Origin: Planctomycetales bacterium 71-10
GTDB lineage: Bacteria > Planctomycetota > Planctomycetia > Isosphaerales > Isosphaeraceae
DNA: 64,000 bases
Assembly: GCA_001898385.1 (NCBI GenBank)
Contig: MKTT01000050.1
Location: 94,489 to 158,488 of the forward strand
Direction of reading: 5' to 3'
Shown here: positions 38,680 through 46,199 of the stretch, piece after piece
How the letters are laid out: each line of letters starts with the position of its first letter
Numbering within the stretch: the stretch's first letter is position 1
Program-made: the position numbers and the translations under genes
The notes under the pieces: model-generated
Databases searched by the model: none
What the model was told of the DNA's origin: nothing
What the model saw: only the letters and a program-made list of their open reading frames with translations

Positions 38680-39321
38680 TCACCCTTCCGGGGTCTCGTC
38701 CAGCCCCGCGGCGGGCCCCAGCCCCAGCGCGGCCAGCGTGAACGTGGCGACGTGGTCCACCAGATACTCCGCGTCGAGGCTCGCCAGGTTCTCCGGGCCG
38801 ATCAGCCGCCCCGAGACCTGGCGCGTCATCCGATACATGAGGCACTGGCCGACCACGCTGAAGCACAGCACGGTCAGCCGGCGCTCGTCGGCCCCCGGCC
38901 GTATCTCACGCATGATCGACCTCAGCAGCTCGAATCGCGGCCGGATCCATCGGCCGACGACCTCGTCGAGGGCGGCCGTGGGATGGAACAGCTCCCGCAT
39001 GATGAGCGGCGTCTGCCAGCCCCCCTCGTCCTCGCCGACCACCACCTGCTCGAAGAAGAACCGGATGAACCCCCTCAGCTTCTCGGCCGGCGGCAGGTCG
39101 CCCAGCTCGGGCGTGACCGTCGTGCTCCGGCGGCGATACGCCTCCAGCAGGACGACCCGATAGAGCTGCTCCTTGTCGCCGAAGTGATAGTTCACCGCCG
39201 CCAGGTTCGCGCCGGCCCGCTCGCAGATCGTCCGGATCCGGGCCGCCTCGAACCCCTTCTCGGCGAACTCCCGACCCGCCGCCTCGATCAGTCGATCCTT
39301 CGTCGCGTCCGGGTTCGACAT
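38680..39321 (-). CDS. TetR family regulator (CecR-like)
   Basis: The product is 213 residues. The N-terminal HTH (KDRLIEAAGREFAEKGFEAARIRTICERAGANLAAVNYHFGDKEQLYRVVL) is a standard TetR domain; NYHFGDKE suggests the CecR/YbiH side. The C-terminal ligand domain is helical (LRGFIRFFFEQVV, IMRELFHPTAALDEVV). The ATG at 39321 was chosen over an upstream one, because the promoter and a TetR-type operator lie just before it. It heads the permease-ATPase-adaptor operon and very likely represses it until a ligand binds (inference). Confidence 0.93.
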   Translation of the reverse strand: MSNPDATKDRLIEAAGREFAEKGFEAARIRTICERAGANLAAVNYHFGDKEQLYRVVLLEAYRRRSTTVTPELGDLPPAEKLRGFIRFFFEQVVVGEDEGGWQTPLIMRELFHPTAALDEVVGRWIRPRFELLRSIMREIRPGADERRLTVLCFSVVGQCLMYRMTRQVSGRLIGPENLASLDAEYLVDHVATFTLAALGLGPAAGLDETPEG

Positions 39322-39351
39322 GCCGTACGATCGCCCTGGAACGAGTGTTTC

Positions 39352-39397
39352 AAACGTTCGTTTCAATCGATTGTATGGCACGGCGGCATCCGGTCAA
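39352..39397 (-). promoter_or_regulatory. Promoter and operator of the TetR-ABC-HlyD operon
   Basis: On the minus strand TTGACC (39397-39392), a 16-bp spacer and TACAAT (39375-39370) make a strong promoter. The exact palindrome AAACGTTCGTTT (39352-39363) covers the expected transcription start, 31 bp before the TetR ATG. The palindrome resembles TetR-family operators and implies autoregulation. Confidence 0.65.
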
Positions 39398-39467
39398 GGG
39401 GAAGTCGATCGGGCTCGTCAGGTGGGCGGGAATCTGGGACGATGGCGCGGGCGTCGGAGGGCCTGCC

Positions 39468-40469
39468 ATGCGCTGGATGGAATGGCTGAAGAAGGGGGGG
39501 GAGGGGGGCCGGCCCCTGTACATCGTCGTCGGCGACGACCCGTTCTTGCGGCGAGAGTCGATCCGGAAGGCGATCGGGCTGGAGATCCCCGGGGACGAGG
39601 CGGACGTCGGCGTGGCGCGCTTCGAGGGGGCGTCGGCCAAGCTGGCCGACGTGGTCGACGAGCTGCGGACGCTCCCGTTCTTCTCGAAGCGACGTGTGGC
39701 GCTCGTCGAGGAGGCGGATCCGTTCGTCACGGCGTATCGCAAGGAGCTGGAAGCCTACGTCGAGGCCCCAAGCTCGTCCGGCTGCCTGATCCTGGCGGTG
39801 AAGTCGTGGCCGGGGAACACGAGACTGGCCAAGTCGGCCGCCAAGGACGGCCTGGCGATCGACTGTTCCGACCCGAAGGAGGCCGAACTCCTCCAGTGGC
39901 TGCCGGCGTATGCGAAGCAGGCCGGGGCCAAGATGGGGGCCGACGCGGTCCGGCTGCTGCTGGAACTGGTCGGGCCCGAGCCGGGCCTGCTCGTCTCGGA
40001 GGTCGACAAGCTGTCGATCGCGACGGCGCACGTCGGCGAGATCCGCCGCGAGGACGTGGCGCGGTTCGTCGAGTCGGGCCGGCTCGAAGCGATCTGGGAC
40101 GTCGTCAACGCGGCCGTCGAGGGGGAAGGGGCGCGGGCGACGAAGCTGCTCGACGACCTGATCGCCAGCGGCGAGCACCCGGTCGGCCTCCTCGCCCGGA
40201 TGGCCTCCAGCCTCCTGAAGCTGCACCACACGGGTCGTCTCCGCGCGACCCGGATGACCCTGGCGGAAGCCTGCGAGGCGATGGGGATCCGGCCCTACTT
40301 CGCCCAGGCGATGGGCAAGCAGCACGCGCACCTCGGCCCGTCCCGGGTCGATCGGCTCCCCGCCGAACTCCTCCAGGCCGACCTGGACATCAAGGGAGGG
40401 AGCCAACTCCCCCCGCGCGTGGTCCTGGAAATGCTGCTCATCCGCCTGGCCGGCCCGCGACGGGACTGA
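39468..40469 (+). CDS. holA: DNA polymerase III delta subunit
   Basis: The product is 333 residues, normal for HolA, the clamp-loader subunit that opens the beta sliding clamp. The N-terminal domain starts with PLYIVVGDDPFLRRESIRKAI; LPFFSKRRVALVEEADPFV is the usual second block; the helical middle has PGLLVSEVDKLSIA and the C-terminal domain (GEHPVGLLARMASSLLKLHH) is typical. The ATG at 39468 has GGAGG upstream and gives the family N-terminus; earlier in-frame codons lack homology. It diverges from the TetR operon. There are no other replisome genes nearby. Confidence 0.92.
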   Translation: MRWMEWLKKGGEGGRPLYIVVGDDPFLRRESIRKAIGLEIPGDEADVGVARFEGASAKLADVVDELRTLPFFSKRRVALVEEADPFVTAYRKELEAYVEAPSSSGCLILAVKSWPGNTRLAKSAAKDGLAIDCSDPKEAELLQWLPAYAKQAGAKMGADAVRLLLELVGPEPGLLVSEVDKLSIATAHVGEIRREDVARFVESGRLEAIWDVVNAAVEGEGARATKLLDDLIASGEHPVGLLARMASSLLKLHHTGRLRATRMTLAEACEAMGIRPYFAQAMGKQHAHLGPSRVDRLPAELLQADLDIKGGSQLPPRVVLEMLLIRLAGPRRD

Positions 40470-40706
40470 CGCCGGCCGACTCTGGCCATAATTTGCGCGA
40501 AGGTCGCTGGCCGTGACATCTCCTGCGGCCCGGAATGTGCGACGATTTCGGGGGCCGAAGTCGTAAGGTTCTCGGGCGATCGGCCGGTTTTCCCTTGATT
40601 GCCGCCCGGGCCATGGTCCAACATGGACGGGAGAGGAGGCTTCAAGGCTACCGCCTGGTGCTTAGGTTGGTGTCATCATCCTTGCCTACTTAGGTGGAGC
40701 ATCTCG

Positions 40707-40946
40707 ATGGAAGCGATCGAGTCGACGCCACTGACGGAGCAGGTGGCGGACCTGGTGCGGCGCTCGACCTTCGGGCGGATCCGCAACCTGGAAGTCGAGG
40801 AGACGAGCGGGCGCGTCGAGGTCCGGGGCGAGGTCCGCACCTGGCATTCGAAGCAGCTGGCGCTCCAGGCCGCCCTGGAGATGTTGCCGGGCGATCGGCT
40901 CCGCGAGCGGATCGTCGTCGTGGGGGCGGGGCTGCAACCCCGTTGA
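40707..40946 (+). CDS. Small BON-domain protein
   Basis: The product is 79 residues. The pattern LTEQVADLVRRSTFGRIRNLEVEETSGRVEVRGEVRTWHSKQLALQAALEM matches a single BON domain, an alpha/beta fold linked to lipid or surface binding (OsmY-like). No signal peptide is present, so it is predicted cytoplasmic. The ATG at 40707 has GGAGC 7 nt upstream. The 237 bp before it contain no gene. The role in the cell is unknown. Confidence 0.8.
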   Translation: MEAIESTPLTEQVADLVRRSTFGRIRNLEVEETSGRVEVRGEVRTWHSKQLALQAALEMLPGDRLRERIVVVGAGLQPR

Positions 40947-41129
40947 TCCGGCCGGAGGGTCTCAGCAAGACATGGGCGTCCCGCTCCGTCGCCGGGGTGG
41001 GGACGCCCTCGGCGTTTCTGGGGGACGAGGGGCGGGATGGTCCGGTCGCAACGGCCTTAGCAGGAGGGAGGCGTCGCGACGGGCGGGGAGCGTGAAAGGG
41101 AGGAATGCAGCCCGCCCGCGGGACCGATG

Positions 41130-41163
41130 AAAAAGGCGGCGACCCACGGAATGGGCCGTCGCC
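41130..41163 (-). terminator. Rho-independent terminator of the PEP-CTERM gene at 41210
   Basis: An 11-bp stem (41135-41145 with 41153-41163, one G-T pair and one mismatch) around a 7-nt loop is followed on the minus strand by five Ts (41130-41134 on the plus strand are A). It lies 46 bp past the stop of the minus-strand gene. Confidence 0.75.
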
Positions 41164-41209
41164 TCGCGCAAGGATGCGTTCTATGCCGCCGTGCACCCTT
41201 CCAACAACA

Positions 41210-42121
41210 TCAGGCTTCGGACCGGGCCGAGCGACGGCGGGCCTTCCAGGCCACCGCGCCGCCGATGAGCGTCCAGGCCAGCACGGCGGCCGGCTCGGGG
41301 ACCTGCGGGACCAATTCCTTCCCGGGGATGTGCGTCCAGCCCATGTAGGTCTCGCCCGCGACGCCGTCGAGGGCCGACCCGGCGTAGGCCGTGACCCAGA
41401 AGCCGCCTTCCTTCGTGAGGCCGAGGAGCTTCTTGAAGTCGTTGATGGTGAACTCGAGCTGTGGGTGCGAGGGGGACGGGTCGTAGGCCAGGTTCCCCAT
41501 GTACTCGGGCATCGTCTTGCCGAACATGTAGGCCAGGCCCCCGGACGAGCGGCTCAGGTCGACGGAGGAGACGGTGAAGCCGTTGATGCCGGGGCCGTTC
41601 AGGGACTTGTCGGCCGGGATGCCGGCGATGGCGACGACCTCTCCGGGCTTGTTGGGATCGTTCGGGTTCTCCTTGGCGAAGACCAGGGCGATCGACTTGT
41701 CGCTGGTGGGGGTGTTCGCGCCCAGGTGGGCCGGGTCGTAGGCCGTGGGCGTGCCCGAGGGGTCGCCGTTGGCCTGGCCGAATGGGGCGTACTGGCCGGA
41801 GCTGTTCGCCCAGGTGTTGATGCCGATGGCCAGCGAGTTCTGGCCCGAGGCGTTCTCGGCGTAACTGAAGCGGATGTCCTTGACGTTCCAGCCCGAGACC
41901 CAGCCGTTGTTGGTGATCCAACTCGACTGGCCGACGGTCGACGAGGAGGATGTGACCTCCTGGACGAACACCTTGCCGGTCTCGGCCGTGCCCGCACCCT
42001 TGACGAAGTCCTTCTCCACGTAGCCGGTCAGGTTGACCGGGACGGCGAGGACGGGGGCGGGTATGCAGCCGATGAGGGTGCCCAGGGCGAGGCCCCACAG
42101 GCTCTTGCGACGGTGAACCAT
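41210..42121 (-). CDS. PEP-CTERM protein, paralogue of the neighbouring surface protein
   Basis: The product is 303 residues. A signal peptide (WGLALGTLIGCIPAPVLA) leads to a beta-rich body with many Asn, Gly, Ser and Thr. The C-terminus VPQVPEPAAVLAWTLIGGAVAWKARRRS is a complete PEP-CTERM sorting signal (residues 274-297), so export and exosortase processing are expected. Three blocks (about 76-106, 142-173 and 200-250) align with the divergent gene at 42396 (for example FGKTMPEYMGN with FGAQLPQYQGN), so they share an ancestral domain. Its function is not known. Confidence 0.85.
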   Translation of the reverse strand: MVHRRKSLWGLALGTLIGCIPAPVLAVPVNLTGYVEKDFVKGAGTAETGKVFVQEVTSSSSTVGQSSWITNNGWVSGWNVKDIRFSYAENASGQNSLAIGINTWANSSGQYAPFGQANGDPSGTPTAYDPAHLGANTPTSDKSIALVFAKENPNDPNKPGEVVAIAGIPADKSLNGPGINGFTVSSVDLSRSSGGLAYMFGKTMPEYMGNLAYDPSPSHPQLEFTINDFKKLLGLTKEGGFWVTAYAGSALDGVAGETYMGWTHIPGKELVPQVPEPAAVLAWTLIGGAVAWKARRRSARSEA

Positions 42122-42395
42122 GACGAGACTCCTTCCACGTATGGTCGTTTCGTCCCGCGGAAGCCGGGTGGGGCGCGACGCATTCCTCGCGTCGGCCGGG
42201 ACGATCTAGCCAGGCGTTGAGGCGACCAGGGCCTGGCGAGCAAACCATGACTCAGCCAGATGGTCAAGTTGAGGGATCGATTCGCTGTTTCCAACCGACG
42301 GGAATGACCGGGGAACGCCCCCGGCTCGCTCGCGATCGGCTCACCACCGCCTCCCTCGTCGGGGGTCGGATCTCGCTAGAAAGGACGATGGCGCG

Positions 42396-44081
42396 ATGTC
42401 GCTATTCGCAAGACTGCTGCAAGCCGTCCGCTCGTGGCGCCGCCGTAGCGGACGCGTCAGGTCGGTCCGGGCCGCCGGCGTCGTGATGGAACAGCTTGAT
42501 CATCGGCAGATGCTCACCGTTGCCTTCACGGGAAACGTTGCAATCGATTTTCCCGCTACACAAGTTCCAGGCGTTGTAGTCCTACCCGACAACGCCAGCG
42601 TCCAGCACCCGACCATGCCGGCCGCGTTGCAGTCCGTGGTCGGAGTTTCAGGCTTCGACATCAACGGGTTGCGCGTCACGTACACCCCCGACAACGGCGG
42701 AACGCTTTCGGTCGGCATCGATCAGCCCACGAACCCGTTCGACGCCCAGGGGCGCGACGTGATCGCGAGCGACGCCGACAATAACGGAAATTCGGGGACC
42801 GTCAACCCCACCATCATCAACGGCGATTCCTCCATCGGCCTGGACCCCAACCCGGGCTTCCAGGACCCCGCCGACTTCGGCGGCAGCGAGTTCATGGGGG
42901 TCTACCTGGACTTCCTGGGCGCGAGCACCGGCCAGATCGTCGCCGGCTTCTCGGGCCAGGTGCCGGTCAACCAGGCCCCCAAGACCTTCCAGGTCGCGGA
43001 GGCCGTGCAGGGTGCCCCCGACGCCATCCCCACCTTCGGGGCCCAGCTCCCGCAGTATCAGGGGAACATCTTCACTCAGAACGACCCCAACCACCCCAAC
43101 ATGGAGCTGTCGATCGTCAATTTCGACACGCTCTACCAGACGATCACCGGCTCGGCCCTCACGGCCAACTCCGTGATCAAGGTCGGGGGGTTCGCCGGCT
43201 CGGGCGTCGACCTGCCGATCACCGAGGCCCTCTTCCCCTTGCAGCCGGTGCTGATCGGGGCCGCCACGCCGCCGACCCCCGAGCCGCCGGTCTGCCCGCC
43301 GATCTCGCCGCCGATCCTGATCAACCCGCACGAGCACCGGATCATCGACAACGCCCACGCCGACCTGGTGCGGGTCTACGTCCAGGGGACCTCGGGCTTC
43401 GACCCGGCCACGATCGACCCCTCGACGGTCGACCTCAACGGCGCCAAGCCGGTGGCCACGAAGCCGTACCACTTCCCCCGCAACCCCTTCCCGGCCCAGG
43501 TCTTCATCTTCAAGGCCAGCGACATCCAGGCCGAGCCGGGCCTCCAGACGCTGACCTTCACGGCCGAGACCTACGACGGCCAGACCATCATCACCCAGAA
43601 CCAGGTGGTGAACATCCCGAACTCGGCCCAGGCCGGCGGCCGGCTGAAGTTCCTGATGAACCGGAACGACAAGACCCAGTACACGGCGCTCCAGCGTCTG
43701 GCCGCCTCCAACCCGGACGCGATCCTGGACTGGAGCATCTTCGATCGCTCGGCCGGCTCGAACTCCCTGGCCATGGCCTCGACGGCCTCGGGCGTAGACC
43801 TGGGCGCGGCGACCGCCGCCAGCGTCTCCGTCCCCGGCGCGACCTCGGTCGGGACGTCGAGCGGCCTGAAGGTCGACTACTCGGCCGCCGCCAAGCTCGG
43901 CGCGCCCACGCCGATCGTCGCGCCGCGGCAGGTCGTCAGCGTCCAGTCGGAGCAGGCGGGCTCCCGGCTGACGAACCGGCTCCGTCGCAACCTGGACGAC
44001 TACCTGGACGGGGTGAAGGCCAGCCAGGCCGCCACGGCCCTCACCTCGCCGCAGGACGAGGTCATGAGCGGCGCCCACTGA
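42396..44081 (+). CDS. Large secreted/surface protein with planctomycete LExLE-type signal
   Basis: The product is 561 residues. The N-terminus is Arg-rich (SWRRRSGRVRSVRAAG) and then carries MEQLDHRQML (residues 31-40), a variant of the LExLExRxLLS motif found at the start of planctomycete extracellular proteins. Residues 45-280 align with the paralogue at 41210. The middle is Pro-rich (TPPTPEPPVCPPISPPI) and the next domain (about 315-420: HADLVRVYVQGTSGFDPATIDPSTVDLNGAKP) looks like a beta-sandwich repeat unit. The C-terminal 120 residues are Ser/Ala-rich and helical. No PEP-CTERM signal is present, so the two paralogues are sorted differently. Confidence 0.82.
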   Translation: MSLFARLLQAVRSWRRRSGRVRSVRAAGVVMEQLDHRQMLTVAFTGNVAIDFPATQVPGVVVLPDNASVQHPTMPAALQSVVGVSGFDINGLRVTYTPDNGGTLSVGIDQPTNPFDAQGRDVIASDADNNGNSGTVNPTIINGDSSIGLDPNPGFQDPADFGGSEFMGVYLDFLGASTGQIVAGFSGQVPVNQAPKTFQVAEAVQGAPDAIPTFGAQLPQYQGNIFTQNDPNHPNMELSIVNFDTLYQTITGSALTANSVIKVGGFAGSGVDLPITEALFPLQPVLIGAATPPTPEPPVCPPISPPILINPHEHRIIDNAHADLVRVYVQGTSGFDPATIDPSTVDLNGAKPVATKPYHFPRNPFPAQVFIFKASDIQAEPGLQTLTFTAETYDGQTIITQNQVVNIPNSAQAGGRLKFLMNRNDKTQYTALQRLAASNPDAILDWSIFDRSAGSNSLAMASTASGVDLGAATAASVSVPGATSVGTSSGLKVDYSAAAKLGAPTPIVAPRQVVSVQSEQAGSRLTNRLRRNLDDYLDGVKASQAATALTSPQDEVMSGAH

Positions 44082-44102
44082 TTTCGAGGACGCGCGACGT
44101 CG

Positions 44103-44125
44103 GGCCGCCCCGCCCGGGGGCGGCC
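44103..44125. terminator. GC hairpin after the surface-protein gene
   Basis: A 9-bp perfect stem (44103-44111 with 44117-44125) with a 5-nt loop lies 21 bp after the stop. No U-tract follows; only a transcript-end structure can be claimed. Confidence 0.35.
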
Positions 44126-44200
44126 TGGCGACCTCGCCCGCCCTCCGCTTACGCTTGGGATGATCGAGCCGGTCCTACACCCCGAACGAGGCTGACAGCC

Positions 44201-44461
44201 ATGGCCGACCATACCCCCTACCAGAAGAAGATCATCGATCGCTACTACCGGAACTTCGACGCCATCGCTTTCCAGCGGCTCTCCGAGCTGGCGTCGGACC
44301 TCTATCTCGCCGAGGGCAAGCAGAAGGATCGCCTCTGGAAGCGCGTCGAGGAAGCCTTGCGGAAGCTCGAATTCCCCGAATCGCGGGTCGTCCACCTGAT
44401 GGAGAAGCGCGAGCCTCAACTCCTGGTGGGGATCCTGAAGGAACTCGACGGCAAGTCGTGA
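44201..44461 (+). CDS. Small cytoplasmic hypothetical protein, 86 residues
   Basis: The product is 86 residues, highly charged and helical (PYQKKIIDRYYRNFDAIAFQRLSELASDLYLAEGKQKDRLWKRVEEALRKL), ending LLVGILKELDGKS. It has no signal peptide or Cys. GAGG CTGACAGCC precedes the ATG at 44201. The helical heptad-like pattern suggests an oligomer or a partner-binding helix bundle (inference). It follows the surface-protein gene by 119 bp on the same strand, with a hairpin between them. I recognise no named family. Confidence 0.75.
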   Translation: MADHTPYQKKIIDRYYRNFDAIAFQRLSELASDLYLAEGKQKDRLWKRVEEALRKLEFPESRVVHLMEKREPQLLVGILKELDGKS

Positions 44462-44955
44462 ACGGGGGCGATCCGCGGGAATTTTGGCGTGATTCCGGCG
44501 ATGTCGGTTCTCTTTCGACGAGTTGCTCACCTAGAATTCCCTAGGACTCGACGATCCTGGTTCGGTTCCCGGATCGTCCGAGGTGTGGCGGGCTCGAAAG
44601 CGTTCGTCTTCAGCCAGTTCGCCCGCCGGTCGTGCGGCGGATCGGGACGGCGGCGCGGGGCGTCGCCCGCAGGCGAAGGAGTCCGATCCGATCGCTCGCC
44701 GCCCAGCATTCGCACGTTTCGGACGTTGGGCGGTCGGTCTTCGATCCTCTCGATGCCCTTGTTTAGCGTTCTACGTGAGCGTTTCTTGACAGACGACGCC
44801 ACGTTTTGTACAAGTTCGCCTTGCAGCCCACCCTTTGGTCGAGTTCCGTGCGACTTGCCTCAACGAGGTCGGATTAGCCTGGGACGGAGCCCGACGGATG
44901 TCGGTGGCCGGGATGGCATCGCTTTCAATGTCTGAATTCATGAGCGGAGAGACCT
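44462..44955. other. Intergenic leader region of the XRE regulator
   Basis: This 494-bp gap holds no supportable gene. It contains an 8-bp stem-loop (44550-44557 with 44571-44578) and a good promoter (44786-44814) that would give a leader of roughly 130 nt before the regulator. Base composition is less GC-rich than the neighbours. Confidence 0.55.
44786..44814 (+). promoter_or_regulatory. Promoter of the XRE regulator gene
   Basis: A perfect -35 TTGACA (44786-44791), a 17-bp spacer and TACAAG (44809-44814) form the best sigma-70-like promoter in this part of the window. The downstream leader to the ATG at 44956 is about 130 nt. Confidence 0.5.
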
Positions 44956-45507
44956 ATGATGACATTGGCCCAGCGCGTGCGGGATTTCCGCTATGCCAAA
45001 GGGTGGGGCCCCGACGAATTGGCCAACCGGGCTGAGATCTCGCGCACGGCCTTGTATCAGATCGAGAGCGGGAAGACGGGGCTCCCCCGCGCCGGGACGC
45101 TGCGACGGATCGCCGTGGCGCTGGACGTGTCGATGGACGCCCTCCTCGGCGAGGAGGGGCAGGCCCCGCCGGCATCCTCGGGCCCCGAGCGCCGCCCCGC
45201 GGTCGACTTCTCCTCGCGGGCCATGGATCGCTGGATCCCCGGCGAGGGCGGGCCGCTGTCTCTGCCGCCGACCTCCCATGTCCAGGGCCTCTCGCGACGA
45301 CCCGAAGAGGCCCGTGAGCACGGTCGCACGGTCGGGGATCACGCCCAGCCGGCCTCCCTGGCCGCGTACGAGGCCGTCCTGCACCGCGAAGGGGAGTTGA
45401 TGTCCAAGCTCCACGACCTGCTCCACTCGCCGGTGGGGGCGGCGGTCGCCAAGGTGCTGGACGAGCTTCACGGCCTGGTGCCCCGGTCCGGGCGCACGCC
45501 GGTCTGA
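44956..45507 (+). CDS. XRE-type helix-turn-helix regulator
   Basis: The product is 183 residues. The N-terminal HTH is clear: LAQRVRDFRYAKGWGPDELANRAEISRTALYQIESGKTGLPRAGTLRRIAVALDVSMDALLG, with the recognition helix ISRTALYQIESGK. The rest (about 70-183) is a long non-HTH extension, first Pro/Ser-rich, then helical (SLAAYEAVLHREGELMSKLHDLLHSPVGAAVAKVLDELHGL), which may bind a partner or dimerise. The ATG has GGAGAGACCT before it. Its targets are unknown; the envelope-related genes at 45650-49046 follow on the same strand. Confidence 0.9.
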   Translation: MMTLAQRVRDFRYAKGWGPDELANRAEISRTALYQIESGKTGLPRAGTLRRIAVALDVSMDALLGEEGQAPPASSGPERRPAVDFSSRAMDRWIPGEGGPLSLPPTSHVQGLSRRPEEAREHGRTVGDHAQPASLAAYEAVLHREGELMSKLHDLLHSPVGAAVAKVLDELHGLVPRSGRTPV

Positions 45508-45649
45508 TCGGCGCGCGAAGTCTTCGGGATCTGCGGACTCGGGGGCGGCCGGTCGGATCGTGGTGTAGATTTCCTCAAGCCGCCGCAACGGACGGCCGAC
45601 GGGGACCGGACGAGCGGGCCCCCGTCCGAGTCGACTTGAGGATGCACCC

Positions 45650-46099
45650 ATGAGCTTCGCCCCGATCCGATCGCCCTTCCGAGCCGCCCTGTTCGCGACG
45701 GTCGCCGCCTGCGCCGGCGGGGCCTCCCCGGGCCGCGCGCAGGACTTCATCGACCCCAGGCCCACGCTGGGGACGTTCGAGCCGACGCCGTACATCATGG
45801 TGGGGGGGGCCGCCCCGGCCGCGGGCGGCTATTCTCCGCTGGGCACTTACGGCGACACCTCGCTCTCGCTGAACGGGCCCGTGTCGGCGATGCGGTCGGT
45901 GTCGGCCCCGGTCGTGATCTATTCGCGCGGTTATGACGGCGTCCTGCGGCCGGTGCAGGGGACCACGACCTCGACGCCCAACCTGCCGCGGCTCTCGCAG
46001 TACGCCTACCCCACCCGGCGCAACAACTACTACGCCCCTCGGACCAGCCGGCCGATGTCGCAGTACACCAGCGCGGTGAACTGGCTCGACCAGAACTGA
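45650..46099 (+). CDS. Exported Tyr/Pro-rich hypothetical protein
   Basis: The product is 149 residues. A Sec signal (FRAALFATVAACAGGASPGRAQ) is followed by a low-complexity, Gly/Ser/Thr/Tyr-rich mature part (YIMVGGAAPAAGGYSPLG, then YAYPTRRNNYYAPRTSRPMSQYTS). There is no recognised domain. GAGGATGCACCC precedes the ATG. The gene lies 142 bp after the XRE regulator and 100 bp before the large TPR membrane protein on the same strand. An envelope location is inferred only from the signal. Confidence 0.75.
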   Translation: MSFAPIRSPFRAALFATVAACAGGASPGRAQDFIDPRPTLGTFEPTPYIMVGGAAPAAGGYSPLGTYGDTSLSLNGPVSAMRSVSAPVVIYSRGYDGVLRPVQGTTTSTPNLPRLSQYAYPTRRNNYYAPRTSRPMSQYTSAVNWLDQN

Positions 46100-46199
46100 G
46101 GCCGGCGGCGTCGCTCGACCCGGCCGCGGCCCGGGTGGTAGACTCGGGGACCGGGCCGCGTCGCGCCCGGCTCCAGGGGTCCGGGTCGGGGGTCGGTCG

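Noticed and set aside
35127..38741. A 1204-codon plus-strand frame across the ABC transport operon
   Set aside because: It is antisense to four well-supported minus-strand genes and begins inside the large palindrome. No domain can be read.
40470..40706. Riboswitch or small RNA upstream of the BON gene
   Set aside because: I saw only short, unconvincing stems and no known riboswitch core; nothing beyond a leader can be claimed.
40947..41209. Small coding genes between the BON gene and the PEP-CTERM gene
   Set aside because: Candidate frames are short, in low-complexity GC-rich sequence, and overlap the terminator at 41130-41163.
44541..44578. tRNA-like stretch with GGTTCGGTTCCC
   Set aside because: Only an 8-bp stem and a T-loop-like sequence are present; no acceptor, D or anticodon arm can be drawn, so a tRNA gene is not supported.
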